Under the pieces are notes generated by a model. That model did no database searches, was not told the origin of the DNA, and worked only from the letters and a program-made list of their open reading frames with translations. A stretch of DNA of 64,000 nucleotides from Nymphalis io (lineage: Eukaryota > Arthropoda > Insecta > Lepidoptera > Nymphalidae): the NCBI RefSeq assembly GCF_905147045.1, contig NC_065917.1, positions 7,022,501-7,086,500 on the forward strand. The letters run 5' to 3'. Every line of letters starts with the position of its first letter. The stretch's first letter is position 1. The translations under genes were made by a program, and so were the position numbers. Shown here piece by piece: positions 30,790 through 43,128 of the stretch.

Positions 30790-33700
30790 CGGTAGAGAAT
30801 GCTTTGTGAAATGGTAACTATTAAAAAACGCTTTAATGTAAAGTTTTACTTACTTACTTGAAGAAATACATTTGATTTAAAATACTTAAATATAAACAGA
30901 GCATCGTTAGCATACACACACATTGGAGTGGAGAGTGGCACATAGACATGACAGATGAGAGAGCATCTTACCCCCGAGGTGCGCGTGCCAAATCCTCAAG
31001 GTGTGTAGTACGACGCATTACCGAGTACAGGTATAAAGATATATTAGTAAATGTTGATATAACCTGATTAAAAATATCGATATATAAATAATCCTTATTT
31101 TACAATAAGTCGGTACAGGCAGCTAGTAATTTATAAAGAGAATGGCATAAGACCATATGCTTTGGAAGGATAGTGTACACATTAAATAAGCTGCTGAGCT
31201 CAGTTTACTCTACGGCCATAAATTTTTTGGCAAATTTTGCACTTCAATTAGGTCTATCACTTTCCAGGGAATAGACCAGTTTCTAATCATTTAAAATTTG
31301 GATTAATATTAGTCTTTTCACTATTTCAACACTAATTTATCGACACAGCTAATCTATGAAAGGGCATTATTTATCATTATTAGATATTGTCTGATATGTT
31401 ATCAAATAATAATAAATATCTATCTATTATGTCATCAAATAATAATAAAAATCTTGTGCTTGTCATCCCAAGTATACGGCAGACCATTTGAATAAATGAG
31501 GAAGACAAATGAAGAGAGAACAATACTTTTACTTACTGTTCTCATAATTGCCAAAACTAAAAATACCTTTTTATTTTTTATGGGCTTACTTATAATCATT
31601 TATATAAGATTAGAAATAAGAAGGCACCAAGATTGTAAGCAATTACTCCCAAAACAACATTTATTTATAATTTGTAACTAATTTTACTTACTTTTACGTA
31701 ATTCACTGTCATAAAGTATCAGTTCAGAAGTTAAGACGCCAAATACACTATTTGTTATATTGGTTAATTTTATTTAATTTAAATCCATTTAAATAATGTA
31801 AAGTTTTTTAATTTTTGAAAAAAATTGTTTCCATAAATTAAATTAGATACAAAAAATATATGAGAAAATTTTAATGAATTGTATTAAATATATATATTTA
31901 AAGTATAGTTGGTAATAAGTTATATTGTTTATTTACAAATTCTAAAGATTGCAACATGTTAAGTAGGCCAAGTTCATATAAAAAATAATTCATAATGTAT
32001 TATATTTTCTGTATGTACTTCTACCCTTGCCACACACTTTAATGTGATATTTAAAAAAAAAAACATTAATTTTTTATCACATTTAAATGCAAAAAAACGA
32101 TTGACACTCATATTATTCTTCAAGAAGTTTTAAGATTAAACATACAAGAAAGATTAAAAATAAAAAAAATTAATTAAACGCGGTAAAAAAATTATTTCAA
32201 ATCGTTTCTAAAATCGTAACGTACAGTGCAAGTTATACTGACCTGACGTCAAATACTCTTGTAAATACATATTGTATAACTGAAAATCCAGGTGCCCTAT
32301 TTAGGGGTTGAACTGTAGCTACATATAGCTTATTCTGAAAGTGAATTCTAAGGGGGTGCGGCCAGGGTAAGAGTGACGTCACATACAGCGCGCGCATCCG
32401 AACAAGATTTGACCTAAATAAACTTGCGACATTATTTTGTTACAGTACATAACTCTAAAATGTCAACAGGCCTAGCCTCGAGCTGTGTATTGACTAAAGC
32501 TGGCCTACAAACCGATTTATATGTGGAAACACGCAATGTTTCGTAAACTATACGACTAAAACATATTAAACTTGGATATGTTATTATGGAAACGTATAGA
32601 CGTATTGATGAGTTAAGATGTCATTATTTGATACTCACCAGTGCTAACTGGCATCACACCGTAATAATCCAATAGGTTTGAGCACACACTACACAAACAT
32701 TTTGTATTTAGTACACTGACACTCAGCCGCCATTAAGAACATTCACCAACTTGTTAAACGATTTTTTAACCACAGGGTATTATCATTATGTTGCGAATAT
32801 ATTTAATCACTTATGATTAGGCTTATATTATTTTAAACATGAATAAGTCACGAATAAAAGCTCGTCGGGTCGAATAATTTAAATAAAAAAAACAGGAACG
32901 AGAACAACCCGTTATGTCTTCCCGTTCGCGATTCTGACACTACTACCAACCTAAGGAACAAATAAATAAATACGAACCATACCAACATACGACCATAAAC
33001 TCGGATAATCAATTTCAATTGATAATAAGATAATAGATTAGGATCATTGATAATTTACGAAAAAACACTATCGTGTGTTAATTTAAGAAAACTTATGAAA
33101 CAAATTCAGATTTTTGTGAGATTTTCTTTTAAAAGTTACGACAAAATCTTTAATTTTAGATTAAATTACTTTCTTGGCAGCAAGAACTTTAAATACGTAT
33201 CCGATTCCTTTTTTGACATAATAAATACAGATAATACAAAAACTGACATTTTATATAGAGTTCAGCGACTTTTATTGTCGTTATGTTTGCTTAAATAAAT
33301 CTGGTAAATTATTTTTGTAAAAGGAAAAGTTTTGTGATATTATGGCGGAAATATGTTTAAAAATGATACTTTTTAACCATTTTCACATCAAGATAAGACA
33401 ATAGTTTCATTAGAAAGTGCAGATATAATTTGTAAATTTGACAATTCTTTTGGATAGTTGTGAGTATTGTTTTGTATTCTTTTAGATTTAACTAAAAATA
33501 TGAATGAACGAAATATTTGAAACTATTAATATATGAAACTCGTATAAATTGCTCGTTAAAGTTCTTTCATACTCGGAACTTTGGACCCCGTAACAATATT
33601 TTTTTTTTTTATTATTTGGATTTATTTTTAATCAAACAAAGTATGAAGCAAATGTAAAATTGTGAAATAATTAAAAAGCTACGATATTTGATTTTTGAAT

Positions 33701-34600
33701 GATTTAAGAATTAATATTAGCAATTGTTAGCGATAATAATTAACTCTATTTTTTTAATATAATTCATACATGTCACCAAATATTTATACCAATTGGTAGA
33801 AGCATGTAGATAGCAATAGGTGCTATGTTAACATATGCAATTGTTTTAAAGAGATGAGTTAGATCTTATATCATAAATATTTTTCTTCACACTTCAAAAG
33901 AAATGTAATTACAAATTAAACACTCAGGCTTTAGCTATAAATGTTGTTCAGGGGGTGCTTATTAAAAAATTCCTGAGCTTTTTTGTTTTCAAGGCCAAAT
34001 CATGAAGTATGATAGAAGAAAACATTTAGTTAATTGGTCCTTGGGATGGAGTCCGTCTTCCCGTCAAACTAATATGTAAAGATATGACCTTAATGCTTAA
34101 ATACTTAAATAATCTGACCGACTAACACATCAACGCACAGTCCAAACCACTAGGGCAAGCACCATGAGAATTAGCATACATGTTCTTATTTGTGCAGCAC
34201 ACTAGCACTAAGGAAGTACTTAAGCTAGTATGAACATAATCAACTTTATTCAAATCTAAGTACAAGACTATTCAGTGATGCTCGTCTAGAATTCCTATAA
34301 TATTTGATTAAGAATTATGTATTCTCAGCACAGGGCCTTAACCTTTAGGGTAAGGTGGAGTAAGACCATTGCTATCCGTAGACTGTATATCACTATGCCT
34401 CGGTATTAAATAAATGTTGAATAGTTTGTAGAAAAAAATGTAAGACAAGAATATCTTCTTGTTTCATAATTTACAGTGTGATGTGTTTCTCGGTAGTCGG
34501 GATATAATTTTCAGACTAATTTTTTATGAATTTATGTGTGATTAGTTTTGGCCCTCGTGGGCGTAGAGCAGGGCAGTGATATTTTTGCAACATATATATT
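30790..34600. other. AT-rich stretch between BTBD7 and RFWD3, mostly unassigned
   Basis: It probably contains the 5' ends of both genes. A TGACGTCA site lies in a locally GC-rich patch near 32370-32395 (ending GCGCGCATCCG). Short frames at 31496 and 33047 show no recognisable features. Confidence 0.45.
32639..32760 (-). other. Possible BTBD7 5' non-coding exon
   Basis: On the minus strand a strong donor (CACTG then GTGAGTAT) ends at 32639. The sequence just upstream includes GGCGGCTGAGTGTCAG near 32725. It is the best minus-strand donor I saw upstream of the BTBD7 start and could splice to the acceptor at 29659. The 5' limit is a guess; no promoter motif was identified. Confidence 0.28.
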
Positions 34601-34607
34601 TATTAGT

Positions 34608-34850
34608 GGTAGGGCTTTGTGAAAGCTCGTCTGGGTAGGTACCACCCACTCATCAGGTATATTACAAAACAGCAGTACTTATTATTGTGTTCTGGTTTGA
34701 AGGGTAACTACAGGCACAAGGGACATAACATCTTAGTTCCCAAGATTGGTGGCGTATTGGCGATGTAAGCGATGGTTAACATTTCTTACATTGTGAATAT
34801 CTATGGGTGTTGGTGACCACTTACCATCAGGTGGCCCATATGCTACTATA
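34608..34850 (-). mobile_element. SINE-2 copy
   Basis: Minus-strand blocks: GTGGTAGGGCTTTGTGAAAG, GGTACCACCCACTCATCAGG, GTGACCACTTACCATCAGGT. Part of the central segment is deleted. Confidence 0.85.
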
Positions 34851-34999
34851 TTATTTTTGGCAAAATCTATACATATATCTAAATAGGCAAATAAAACAGT
34901 TTTCTCTTATGTTTGTCAACGGTGTTTTTTTTTTGTTAGAAAGCAATAGCTTTTTTTGAAAACACTAATAATATATGATTATTAAAAATTAACGAAAAA

Positions 35000-35100
35000 A
35001 CTTAGTAAGAATCTGTTAGTAACAATGTGGTTAGTATTTATAATGATTGTTCCTGTAAGTCTATTCTGTAAGAACAAACTCGAAACTCACCGCATAAAAC
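35000..35100 (-). repeat. Long-range inverted repeat, right arm
   Basis: Reverse complement of 30684-30785, with a few differences. It lies about 230 bases before the RFWD3 acceptor. Confidence 0.75.
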
Positions 35101-35331
35101 AGTCATGAAGTGTCAGAGAGTGTTAAGTGACATTAACCATAATAATTACAAGAGTACACGCTTCAAAATAGTATATCCCCATAAGTTGGTAGTCAACATT
35201 TCACGGGTGGGTTTTCAGTTCTTACAGAATAGCACTGCTGCAGGGTTAATCAGGTTAAGATTATTATGTTGTAAATAAAAAAAACAATTTAAAGTGACAG
35301 CGAGACCTAAACATGTTTCTGTATTTACAGG

Positions 35332-35347
35332 TACTTAATGTTAAATT
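35332..35347 (+). other. RFWD3 5' UTR after a 3' splice site
   Basis: A good acceptor (CTGTATTTACAG, AG ending at 35331) lies 16 bases before the RFWD3 start codon. This implies an intron in the 5' UTR and an upstream non-coding first exon, which I could not place with confidence. Confidence 0.5.
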
Positions 35348-37282
35348 ATGGATGAAGATGCACAAGTAAGTAACGATTCTATTATAATTGTACCAGAATC
35401 TCCTGAAAGCCCAAGCATTCTACGCTCTCCGATAATCAATTGGCAAGGACAAGACTCACAGCCTTCTACTCACCCTGATTCTGTACAAGATGAGAACGCA
35501 CAATTTAACGATAATATTTACAACGAAGGTGCTAGTTCGAGTAACAATGAAACGATTAACGTTCCAAGAGATAATTACGGTATTTGGCAACCGAATATGG
35601 GCGTATACAATGATAATTCTAACTCGGCACAAGCAAATTCATCACTCCCTAACCCAGAAAGCAATCAAGCAATACAGGAATCTGTTAGACCCAATAGCGC
35701 TGAACCGTGGCGACCTGGTCTCGGTTTAATTGATAATACCTCTAATTATACCCAAGCGCCAATCGTACATTCAGAAGATAGCAACACAGGTATGATAAAT
35801 CAAGAATCGAATAGCTTACAATCGTTTCCTGACGCTGACATTAAGAAAGAAGATACAATTGAAGAACCGCCCGCGAAAATTAGAAAGTTGTCCTCTCCAA
35901 AACATAATGATGAGGTCGACGGTGAGGCTTGTCCAATTTGTTTAGATTCTTGGGGTAATTCGGGTGATCATAGGTTGGTTGCTTTAAAATGTGGCCATTT
36001 ATTCGGTGCTCAATGCGTTGAAAGGTGGTTAAAAGCTCAGAACAGCAAAGACAGGTCCTGTCCCACGTGTAAAAGTAAAGCAACATTGAAAGATTTGAGA
36101 TTTATCTATGCGAGGAGACTCGTGGCGGCAGATACGTCACAGATAACATCGCTGCAAAAACAAATTGATATATTACAAGCAGAGAAAAGTAGGACAGAGC
36201 TGGAACTCGAGAAGTCAAGAATAGCTCACCGAGCCTGTCTGTTACAACTGGAAGTCCTTAGGAGTACGCTCATGAAAAATCAAGTGTCAAAAGAGCAAGC
36301 GCCCAGAAGATCATGGAGATTTGCTCTGGAAAAGAATTTAGAAATCAGTAAAGATGGCGGCTGTAGAGTCCTCACGTATAATTGTAGGACTTACGAACTA
36401 TACGTTTCTCAAAAGAGCACCGTCAACCTTTTTCCCGGTTTCGGGATTCGAAAAATTAGCTGCACCGATAATAAATTAGGTGAATTCGTTAACTTACACT
36501 CGAAGCCTATAAGAGACATAACATACTCGCAGCCCAGAGACCTACTCCTCAGTGTGGGACTGGACAGCAAAGCTCGAATCGTTGAAAGAGGTATTCCGAG
36601 TGCGTCTATACAGTGCGGCGTACCTCTGTGGTCCTGCTCGTGGGATTACTTACGTAGCAACGAATTCTATGTCGGAGGAGTCGGTGGTGTGATACACCAA
36701 TATGACGTCAGGAACCCGGGGTCATACATTCAAAGATTAAACGCGATCTCCGACATATCCCCTGTAGTATCCCTTTGTTCAACGGAGTATGGCTTATTAT
36801 CGTGTCAATTGAACTCATGCTGGCTTTGGGTTAGTAACATGAGGCAGTGGGAGCCTCGATCGTTGCCAGTTGAGGGGCCATTCATGTCCCTGTGTTATGA
36901 CAATGAGTCACACAGGGCGTTGTTGTCGTCTCGAGCTAGTGCGAACGAAAGATCAAGACTGAGCTTGTGTAAGTTAAAAGCAAGTGTACCAAACGGCGAG
37001 ATATTGTTTGATATCGAACAGACATTTGCTGGATCGGTTCGTTCTACGTTAATGTCTAGAAGTTCCTTTGTAAGAGCTTCAGGGGCATCCTGGGTAGCTG
37101 CTCATTCGGAAAGTGAATCGTCTCTTTATCTTCATGGGCTGGACGGTGCGAGGACGATGTCGCTGCCGGCAGCGGAGCCCGCAATAGACGTGTGCTCTGC
37201 CCATTTAAACGGCGATACCATACTCGCGGCTCTCTCCGAATCTAGATTACGACTATACAAAGCAATACCGACAAATTCTTGA
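35348..37282 (+). CDS. RFWD3: E3 ubiquitin-protein ligase RFWD3 homologue
   Basis: A single open frame of 644 residues. It starts with a Ser/Asn/Pro-rich disordered region (about 1-185). A RING finger follows, with CPIC at 195-198, CGHLFG at 215-220, C223 and CPTC at 238-241. A coiled coil spans about 260-312 (SLQKQIDILQAEKSRTELEL). A WD40-like C-terminal half runs from about 325 to the end (SVGLDSKARIV, WSCSWD, YVGGVGGVIHQYD). This order is specific to RFWD3. Known role: RFWD3 ubiquitinates RPA and other factors at stalled replication forks and stabilises p53; nuclear. Vertebrate RFWD3 is longer (about 774 residues) because of its N-terminus. The whole CDS lies in one exon, unlike the intron-rich neighbours, and its base composition is close to the AT-rich surroundings. 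The start is the first ATG after a splice acceptor. Confidence 0.95.
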   Translation: MDEDAQVSNDSIIIVPESPESPSILRSPIINWQGQDSQPSTHPDSVQDENAQFNDNIYNEGASSSNNETINVPRDNYGIWQPNMGVYNDNSNSAQANSSLPNPESNQAIQESVRPNSAEPWRPGLGLIDNTSNYTQAPIVHSEDSNTGMINQESNSLQSFPDADIKKEDTIEEPPAKIRKLSSPKHNDEVDGEACPICLDSWGNSGDHRLVALKCGHLFGAQCVERWLKAQNSKDRSCPTCKSKATLKDLRFIYARRLVAADTSQITSLQKQIDILQAEKSRTELELEKSRIAHRACLLQLEVLRSTLMKNQVSKEQAPRRSWRFALEKNLEISKDGGCRVLTYNCRTYELYVSQKSTVNLFPGFGIRKISCTDNKLGEFVNLHSKPIRDITYSQPRDLLLSVGLDSKARIVERGIPSASIQCGVPLWSCSWDYLRSNEFYVGGVGGVIHQYDVRNPGSYIQRLNAISDISPVVSLCSTEYGLLSCQLNSCWLWVSNMRQWEPRSLPVEGPFMSLCYDNESHRALLSSRASANERSRLSLCKLKASVPNGEILFDIEQTFAGSVRSTLMSRSSFVRASGASWVAAHSESESSLYLHGLDGARTMSLPAAEPAIDVCSAHLNGDTILAALSESRLRLYKAIPTNS

Positions 37283-37446
37283 CGAACAACGTATTAATTA
37301 CACTGTCGCTTATGGACTTTTGAATTTGGTTTTTTTTTTTTTTGTAAATATTTTTCGTGTTTAGCCTTTAAATTGTAGGTTATTAGTATTTGTTAAAAAA
37401 AAAAAAACAATGTTATAAAATATTTTGTATCGTACTGCCATTTTGT

Positions 37447-37452
37447 AATAAA
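37447..37452 (+). terminator. RFWD3 polyadenylation signal
   Basis: AATAAA lies 165 bases after the RFWD3 stop codon, in AT-rich 3' UTR sequence with T and A runs. It is the first canonical hexamer downstream of the stop. Confidence 0.6.
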
Positions 37453-37459
37453 TATGTGA

Positions 37460-40390
37460 TTTTAATTTTAATATTGTTGAAATGTAATTTAAGGTATCGA
37501 ATAATAATGATATATTACGGCTGTACCCATAAATGTTATTTAGGGGATTTATATTATTGGTTAAACAATGTTTTGTCTTCTTCTTTCGAATGTCAAATCA
37601 ATGGTGACAGAAAGAGAGAAATCAGTGTTAAACTAAACCGCTAAACATCGACCGTTCGTTTAGTTCGTTCTCTCTCGTTAGTTCTTTCGACGGAAAAATC
37701 CAATCTACCAGTTAAGGTTGGGTGATATAGCTAAATAGTAATGAGTCGAGATGGTTAGCTCTGTTGGACACAATTTCTTAATTAATTTATCAGATAATTT
37801 TATCTAAAAATATTTCTTCCTCCATATAAATAGAGTTATAAATATTGTTGACAAAAATTATAGGATCAGTCTCGTTTGTGGCATTATTATATTATACCAA
37901 AAAACGGTGCCATGATGCATTTACGACAGTCGTTAATTTTAATATGATAACAAATAGTTAAAAACAAAAATATACAAGCTTAACAATTTAAAAGTACTTG
38001 TCTATGGTATACCATAAAAAGTCATTTATCTAATTTAATATATTTTTTTTTATAGTCTGTGGATTACAATCATTAATTTGATACCGTTCTTGTTATATTG
38101 TAGTCATATATTTAATCTCTGAACTCAAGGCACCAATACCTTAGTAGGTATATTGGAATATATGTACATACAAACATAGACTACAAAAATCATAGCCCTA
38201 CTTTTTCTACTACGAAATAATGCGATAAAGTTAAATATGTCATATGTCACTCGAATTGTGAATCTTTTTATTTTTTTTTAAAGTCTAATAATAATTTGAA
38301 ATCGGTGGATTGGATACTTATCGTTTGGTTGCCAACAACGTTTTAACTCATTTTATAAAATAAACGTTCGGTGTTTAAAGGTCTCGTGTTAAATTTTCAA
38401 TATAATATTTAACAAATAGGTAAACATTTTCACAGTTTTGGGAAAAAAAATTGTTTTTTTTTTTTTGTTAAAATTTCCAATACTGTTAAAATTTAAATGA
38501 AATTGTTATTGCAATCAATTATTTTTTATTTTGTATCTAAGTCCATCCGCTGTGAGATAATTCGTTCTTGTCACCTGTCAGTTGATCATTACTAAAAAAA
38601 TAAACAAACAGTTGACATAACCTCGTAACAACGCAGGATTAAATAAATATTGATTTCATATTTATTAAAAATATTAAAGCAAATAAAGAATAAAAATATT
38701 TTCATCGTAAATTATTCACGCCATTTCAAAGTTACGTCGTCACTGGCCTGGCTGAAACGCATTCTCGCAACGGCCGTACAATAGCATACATCCATTTTGA
38801 TATTTAATGGCCGCTATTCTTAACTTGGCATAGCCATGTTCTATAAAATAATATAATAATTAAGGACATAACTGTCCGAACATGGTCTGAAGTCGTAAAT
38901 GAATCAAAATATAGCAAAATTTACAAAAAAAGGATACAATTAGTAAAAATAATAAATTGAATGTAGGTTGGCGGACTGAAAGATGGGTCACCGGATCGTA
39001 AGTGGGCACCATCGTCCATTGAGATTGTGTCGGTACCGACCTTGTTTATTCAGATGTTATGTCCCTCGTGCCTGAGAATACTCTGCCCTCACCCTTCAAA
39101 CTGCTGTATGCTACCGCTAAACAGCAATGCTTAATATTATTGTTTACGTCCGATTATGCTTCAAATTTGACCAACTTAAAGATTTTCTATAAAATTGTAC
39201 TATTTTCGAATTTGAGACATGTCCAATGTTAATTAAAAAAATTACGTTAATATAATCGTTTTCTAGAACAGCAATGTTTGTTTTGTGCTAGTTTAGTAAT
39301 TATCTTGTATACAATACGCCACAATACATTACGAGACATTCTTTCCCGGTTTACTTCTGGATCAGATTTTATTAGCCGCTTACCAGCAGTGGCGTAGCTA
39401 AGCGGATAATAGCCCCCGTGTGGCTTTGCCTTGGTTAATACAGTAACAATAAAATTTGGTATTTAAAAAAAAAAAAAATAATGTAGATGATTTTTTTTTC
39501 TGCTTGTTTTGCAACAACGCAAAATATAAAAAAAGTTGTTTTTTTTTTTAGTATAGAAATAAAATGCCCCTAGGGAATCTCTTTAAGAGATTCCAGTGTA
39601 CCGCCTCACCCTATAACAGCAACGTTAATGCTAATTAACTATTACACTAACAAGTTGGTCTACCATCTATCATAGTAAGTATGATATTTAGTGCGGACAG
39701 CGAGACGGTCGGCGATTAAACGGTCAGCCTGAGCTAATGTGGACCTCGCATCTTAAATAAATGTTCTGCTTACAAGTCCGATAGCAGGCCAGGCCCTTGT
39801 CGCATGTACATACCCGCTGATAATCGTTAAGGCGAAAGTACGATACATTAATTATAAATAAAAATTGTAATAGTTTTAAATTTGAAAGTCCTCGCAATGT
39901 TAATATGTAATGAAAATTGTCGTTTTGTAAATTTCTACGATGTACCTAATTATTTTTTAATTTATTTTTATTGTAATAAATACGTTTTTTGAAAAGATAT
40001 ACAATGATTATTTTGAACCTTCATAACTATAAGCGTAATAATAATAAAATCATTTATTTCGACCAAACAGGGATCATGAATACAAATAAATAGTAAAAAG
40101 ACAAAAATTACAATAATAAAAATCTGAATTAAATTAAATCAATTCAAATTCACACTAATTAAAACAATCAATCATATTAAATTATACTAAATCAAATATA
40201 TAAAATAAAATTAGATTAAATCATATTAAATTAAATTCCAATAAATTTAATTCCATCAAATTAAATTCCATCAAATTAAATTCCATTAAATTAAATCAAA
40301 AATAAATTTAAATTAAACAATGTCATGAATGTAATTATTGTCAATTATTGTAATAATTACAATTTTCGAAGAAGATAACAAAAAATGTAT
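37460..40390. other. AT-rich intergenic stretch, no gene seen
   Basis: Contains a segment similar to 8085-8140 (CTTCTTCTTTCGAATGTCAA at 37580), a SINE-2 remnant near 38990-39130, and a degenerate AAATTAAATTCCATC tandem repeat near 40225-40300. Confidence 0.5.
40225..40300 (+). repeat. Degenerate 15-bp tandem repeat
   Basis: About four to five imperfect units of the form AAATTAAATTCCATC or AATTTAATTCCATC in a low-complexity AT-rich stretch. Confidence 0.6.
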
Positions 40391-40399
40391 TCAGATGTA

Positions 40400-40655
40400 A
40401 GGCTATTTGCAAGCCTCTCTGGGTAGGCACTAGGGACCACCCATTCTTCTTAATATTTTCTACCACCAAATATCAATAACATAAATTTGTGTTCCGGTTT
40501 GAAGGTTCAGTGAGTCAGTGAACTTTAGACGCAAGGTACGTAGAGTCTTACTTCCCAAGGTTAGGCATTGCCGATCTAAGGGATTTATACTGTTTCTTAC
40601 AGTGCAAATGTCAAGGGGCGATGGTGAGCACTTACAATCAGATGACCAACTTGTC
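40400..40655 (-). mobile_element. SINE-2 copy, diverged
   Basis: Minus-strand blocks still recognisable: GCAAGCCTCTCTGGGTAGGC, TTGTGTTCCGGTTTGAAGGT and GGTGAGCACTTACAATCAGA. Confidence 0.75.
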
Positions 40656-40754
40656 AGTATGCTTACTTATTAAAAAAAACATCATAAAAATAAATTCATT
40701 TATTCTTAACATAACAGAATCAAATGAAAGAAAACCGCAATTTCAATAATTTTG

Positions 40755-41012
40755 GTAGGTTCGTGATCGTGGGTGTGGGTCAAACCTGGGCAAGCACCAC
40801 TGAATTATCATGTGCTTAATTTGTGTTAATAATTCATCTCGTGTGAATTTGTGTGTGAATTCAATGGTGGTAGAATGCATCGTGAGGAAACCTTTACGTG
40901 TCTAATTTCACTGAAATTCTGCCACGTGTATTCCATCAACCGGCATTGGGGCAGCGTGGTGCGAGGACGAGGCCTTAGCCCAGAAATGGGACATTCACAC
41001 TTTGTTACTATA
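40755..41012 (+). mobile_element. SINE-1 copy, 5'-truncated
   Basis: Contains GGGTCAAACCTGGGCAAGCA, AATTCATCTCGTG, ATCGTGAGGAAACC and CCTTAGCCCAGAAATGGGAC. Confidence 0.8.
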
Positions 41013-42364
41013 ATAGATATCGAATTAATTTCTAATAGTTCGAATTGTAAATGTTTTCTATTAATGAACAATTTGTAAATAATTTAATGTAATATTTATA
41101 TATAATAAATGCTATTAAAAGGTTTTGTATAATGCTATATAAAGGTATATGTAATACTGACGCATTTTTTTTTAAATTGATTCCGATCCAACCCACATTC
41201 TACCACCAAGAAAGTTAACTACAAGTAAGCTTAGGTCTAGAACCCCTAAATAAGCAATACTTTAAACGTTGAAGACTTGATATATAACTAAAATGGCATT
41301 GCTTAAGTCGATGACAACTAATTTAGGCACAATTATGTTTCATTTAACAGTTAAATACATTAAATTTTAACTTATTAGTCATAGAAATAATTAAAATTAA
41401 GTACTTACAAATTGTATTATCAATACATAATAATATCATAGATTTTGAGCGTCTCTACGTTAACTATTTAAATAAAGTAATAATAAAAAATTTTAAAAAA
41501 AAATCTTTAAAGGGTCCAAGAAGGAAAAAATATTGTTTAAACGATACAAAAGCTTGTCGCGATAAAACATACGTCTTGACACAAGACGTTACTTAGAATT
41601 AAATTGAAATTTTAAATTAAAAAAAATCGTCAATATTTGACAATATAAAGTTGATTAATGTACAAAAATGACCACTCTAATTTAATATACTTACTAAGAT
41701 GTAAGTCCTGTAAAAAAATATATTGTTTTATTTTGGGGTAATTTTGAAACATTTCGTAAGGTAAATCAATGAATAATGTTGCAGCACTGAACCGAACTGT
41801 CTGCCGTGATACGTCTGTCATTTGTTTTTAACTTGTAAACAGTGGGTGTCGGAAATCATCATTTGTTTTATGAAAATAATGTAAAATACTACAACAAATA
41901 CTCGTTTTCTCTTATCAATAAAATATATATCGTGCTTGAAACAGAGTGGATTTATTTTTGTCGTTTGAAACCAGTAAGTGTTTGAGTTTTTTTTACTTTT
42001 TCAAAACATGTGTGCCTATGAGGTCATCGGCCGCATTTTGTTTATGTACGCAGTTAACAAAAGGATAATACACAGAAGAAAATTATTTTAAAAACATTGT
42101 TGGGGATGTATTGTAATTGAAAGTAAAATAGTGATATATATTTTGGTATTGATAGAGCTAGTCCAATTTTAGCGGTATTGTGACACTATTATGCGCCATA
42201 TATGGTACTAAATTTATCCGCCTACGAGCTATATATACTTAAACAATACTTACACAGCATTTTAAATCAAAAGAGTTACATGAAATCCACAATAACGTTA
42301 AAATTATTGTATTCCTCAAACAATATTTATTTTAGTAAAATAAGTAGTTTTAGATGTCTTTACT

Positions 42365-42910
42365 TACTGATGGTAAACCTTTTGCAAACTCATCTGGGTA
42401 GGTATCACCCACTCATATAATATTCTCATTCTATATTCTTTAATACACTATGAATGCCTCGTTGGTCTAGTGGCTTGAAGTAAGGCCGCAGAGCCGGAGG
42501 TCCTGGGTTCAATAACCAGGTCGGGCCAATAAAAAGTTATTGGATTTTCTGTCAGAAAATTCTCAGTAGCAGCCCGGAGTCTGGAAGTTGGAAGTGTGTA
42601 CACTCCCGTGCTTCGAAAAGCACATAAAGCCGTTGGTCCTGCGCTTGAACTCTTTCCGGTCATGTGGAATTGCTCTCCCATCCAATTATGAGAGTTAGGG
42701 AATAAAGTGCACTTGTGTTTGCCCACGTACTTGTGCACTATAATACCTCCTGCGCAGTTGGCTAATCTCTCTTGAGAATGGCCGCCGTAGCCGAAATCAT
42801 TCTAGAGGACATTAGGATTATTAATATTATTTAAGATATTCTACCAAAAAATAGCAGTACTTGTTATTGTTGTGTTCCAGTTTTAAGGGTGAGTGAGCCA
42901 GTGTAAATAA
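42365..42910 (-). mobile_element. SINE-2 copy interrupted by SINE-3
   Basis: The left part (42370-42420) has CATCTGGGTAGGTATCACCC. The right part (about 42835-42910) resumes with GATATTCTACC and TTGTTGTGTTCCAGTTTTAA. The intervening DNA is a SINE-3 copy plus short AT-rich flanks. Confidence 0.75.
42448..42815 (+). mobile_element. SINE-3 copy, full length (tRNA-derived)
   Basis: The tRNA-like head has A-box-like TGGTCTAGTGGCTTG and B-box-like GGTTCAATAACC. It continues CCAATAAAAAGTTATTGGAT, CAGCCCGGAGTCTGGAAGTT, TGAACTCTTTCCGGTCATG, and ends GAATGGCCGCCGTAGCCGAA. The tRNA-like part is too degraded to be a functional tRNA gene. Confidence 0.88.
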
Positions 42911-42929
42911 ACAAACAAAAATAAAACAA

Positions 42930-43030
42930 TTATTGCTAAACAATATCAAGTATTGCTGTTTTGCGGTAGAATATCTGATGAGTGGGTGGTACCTACCCAG
43001 ACGAGCTTGCACAAAGCCCTACCACCAGTT
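42930..43030 (+). mobile_element. SINE-2 3' fragment
   Basis: Contains GTATTGCTGTTTTGCGGTAG, ATGAGTGGGTGGTACCTACC and GCACAAAGCCCTACCACCAG. It is a second, oppositely oriented piece just after the interrupted copy and about 100 bases before TXNDC9. Confidence 0.85.
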
Positions 43031-43128
43031 AAGTTAGTTAAAAGTTAAGTTAAGTTAGTTAAAAATATCTATAAGTATACATGAACTAAAAGTGTGTTCT
43101 TACGTATTTCAGATAAAAATCCATCAAG

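Noticed and set aside
42450..42525. Possible tRNA gene
   Set aside because: It is the tRNA-like head of a SINE-3 copy; the B-box arm is disrupted and no clean acceptor stem forms.
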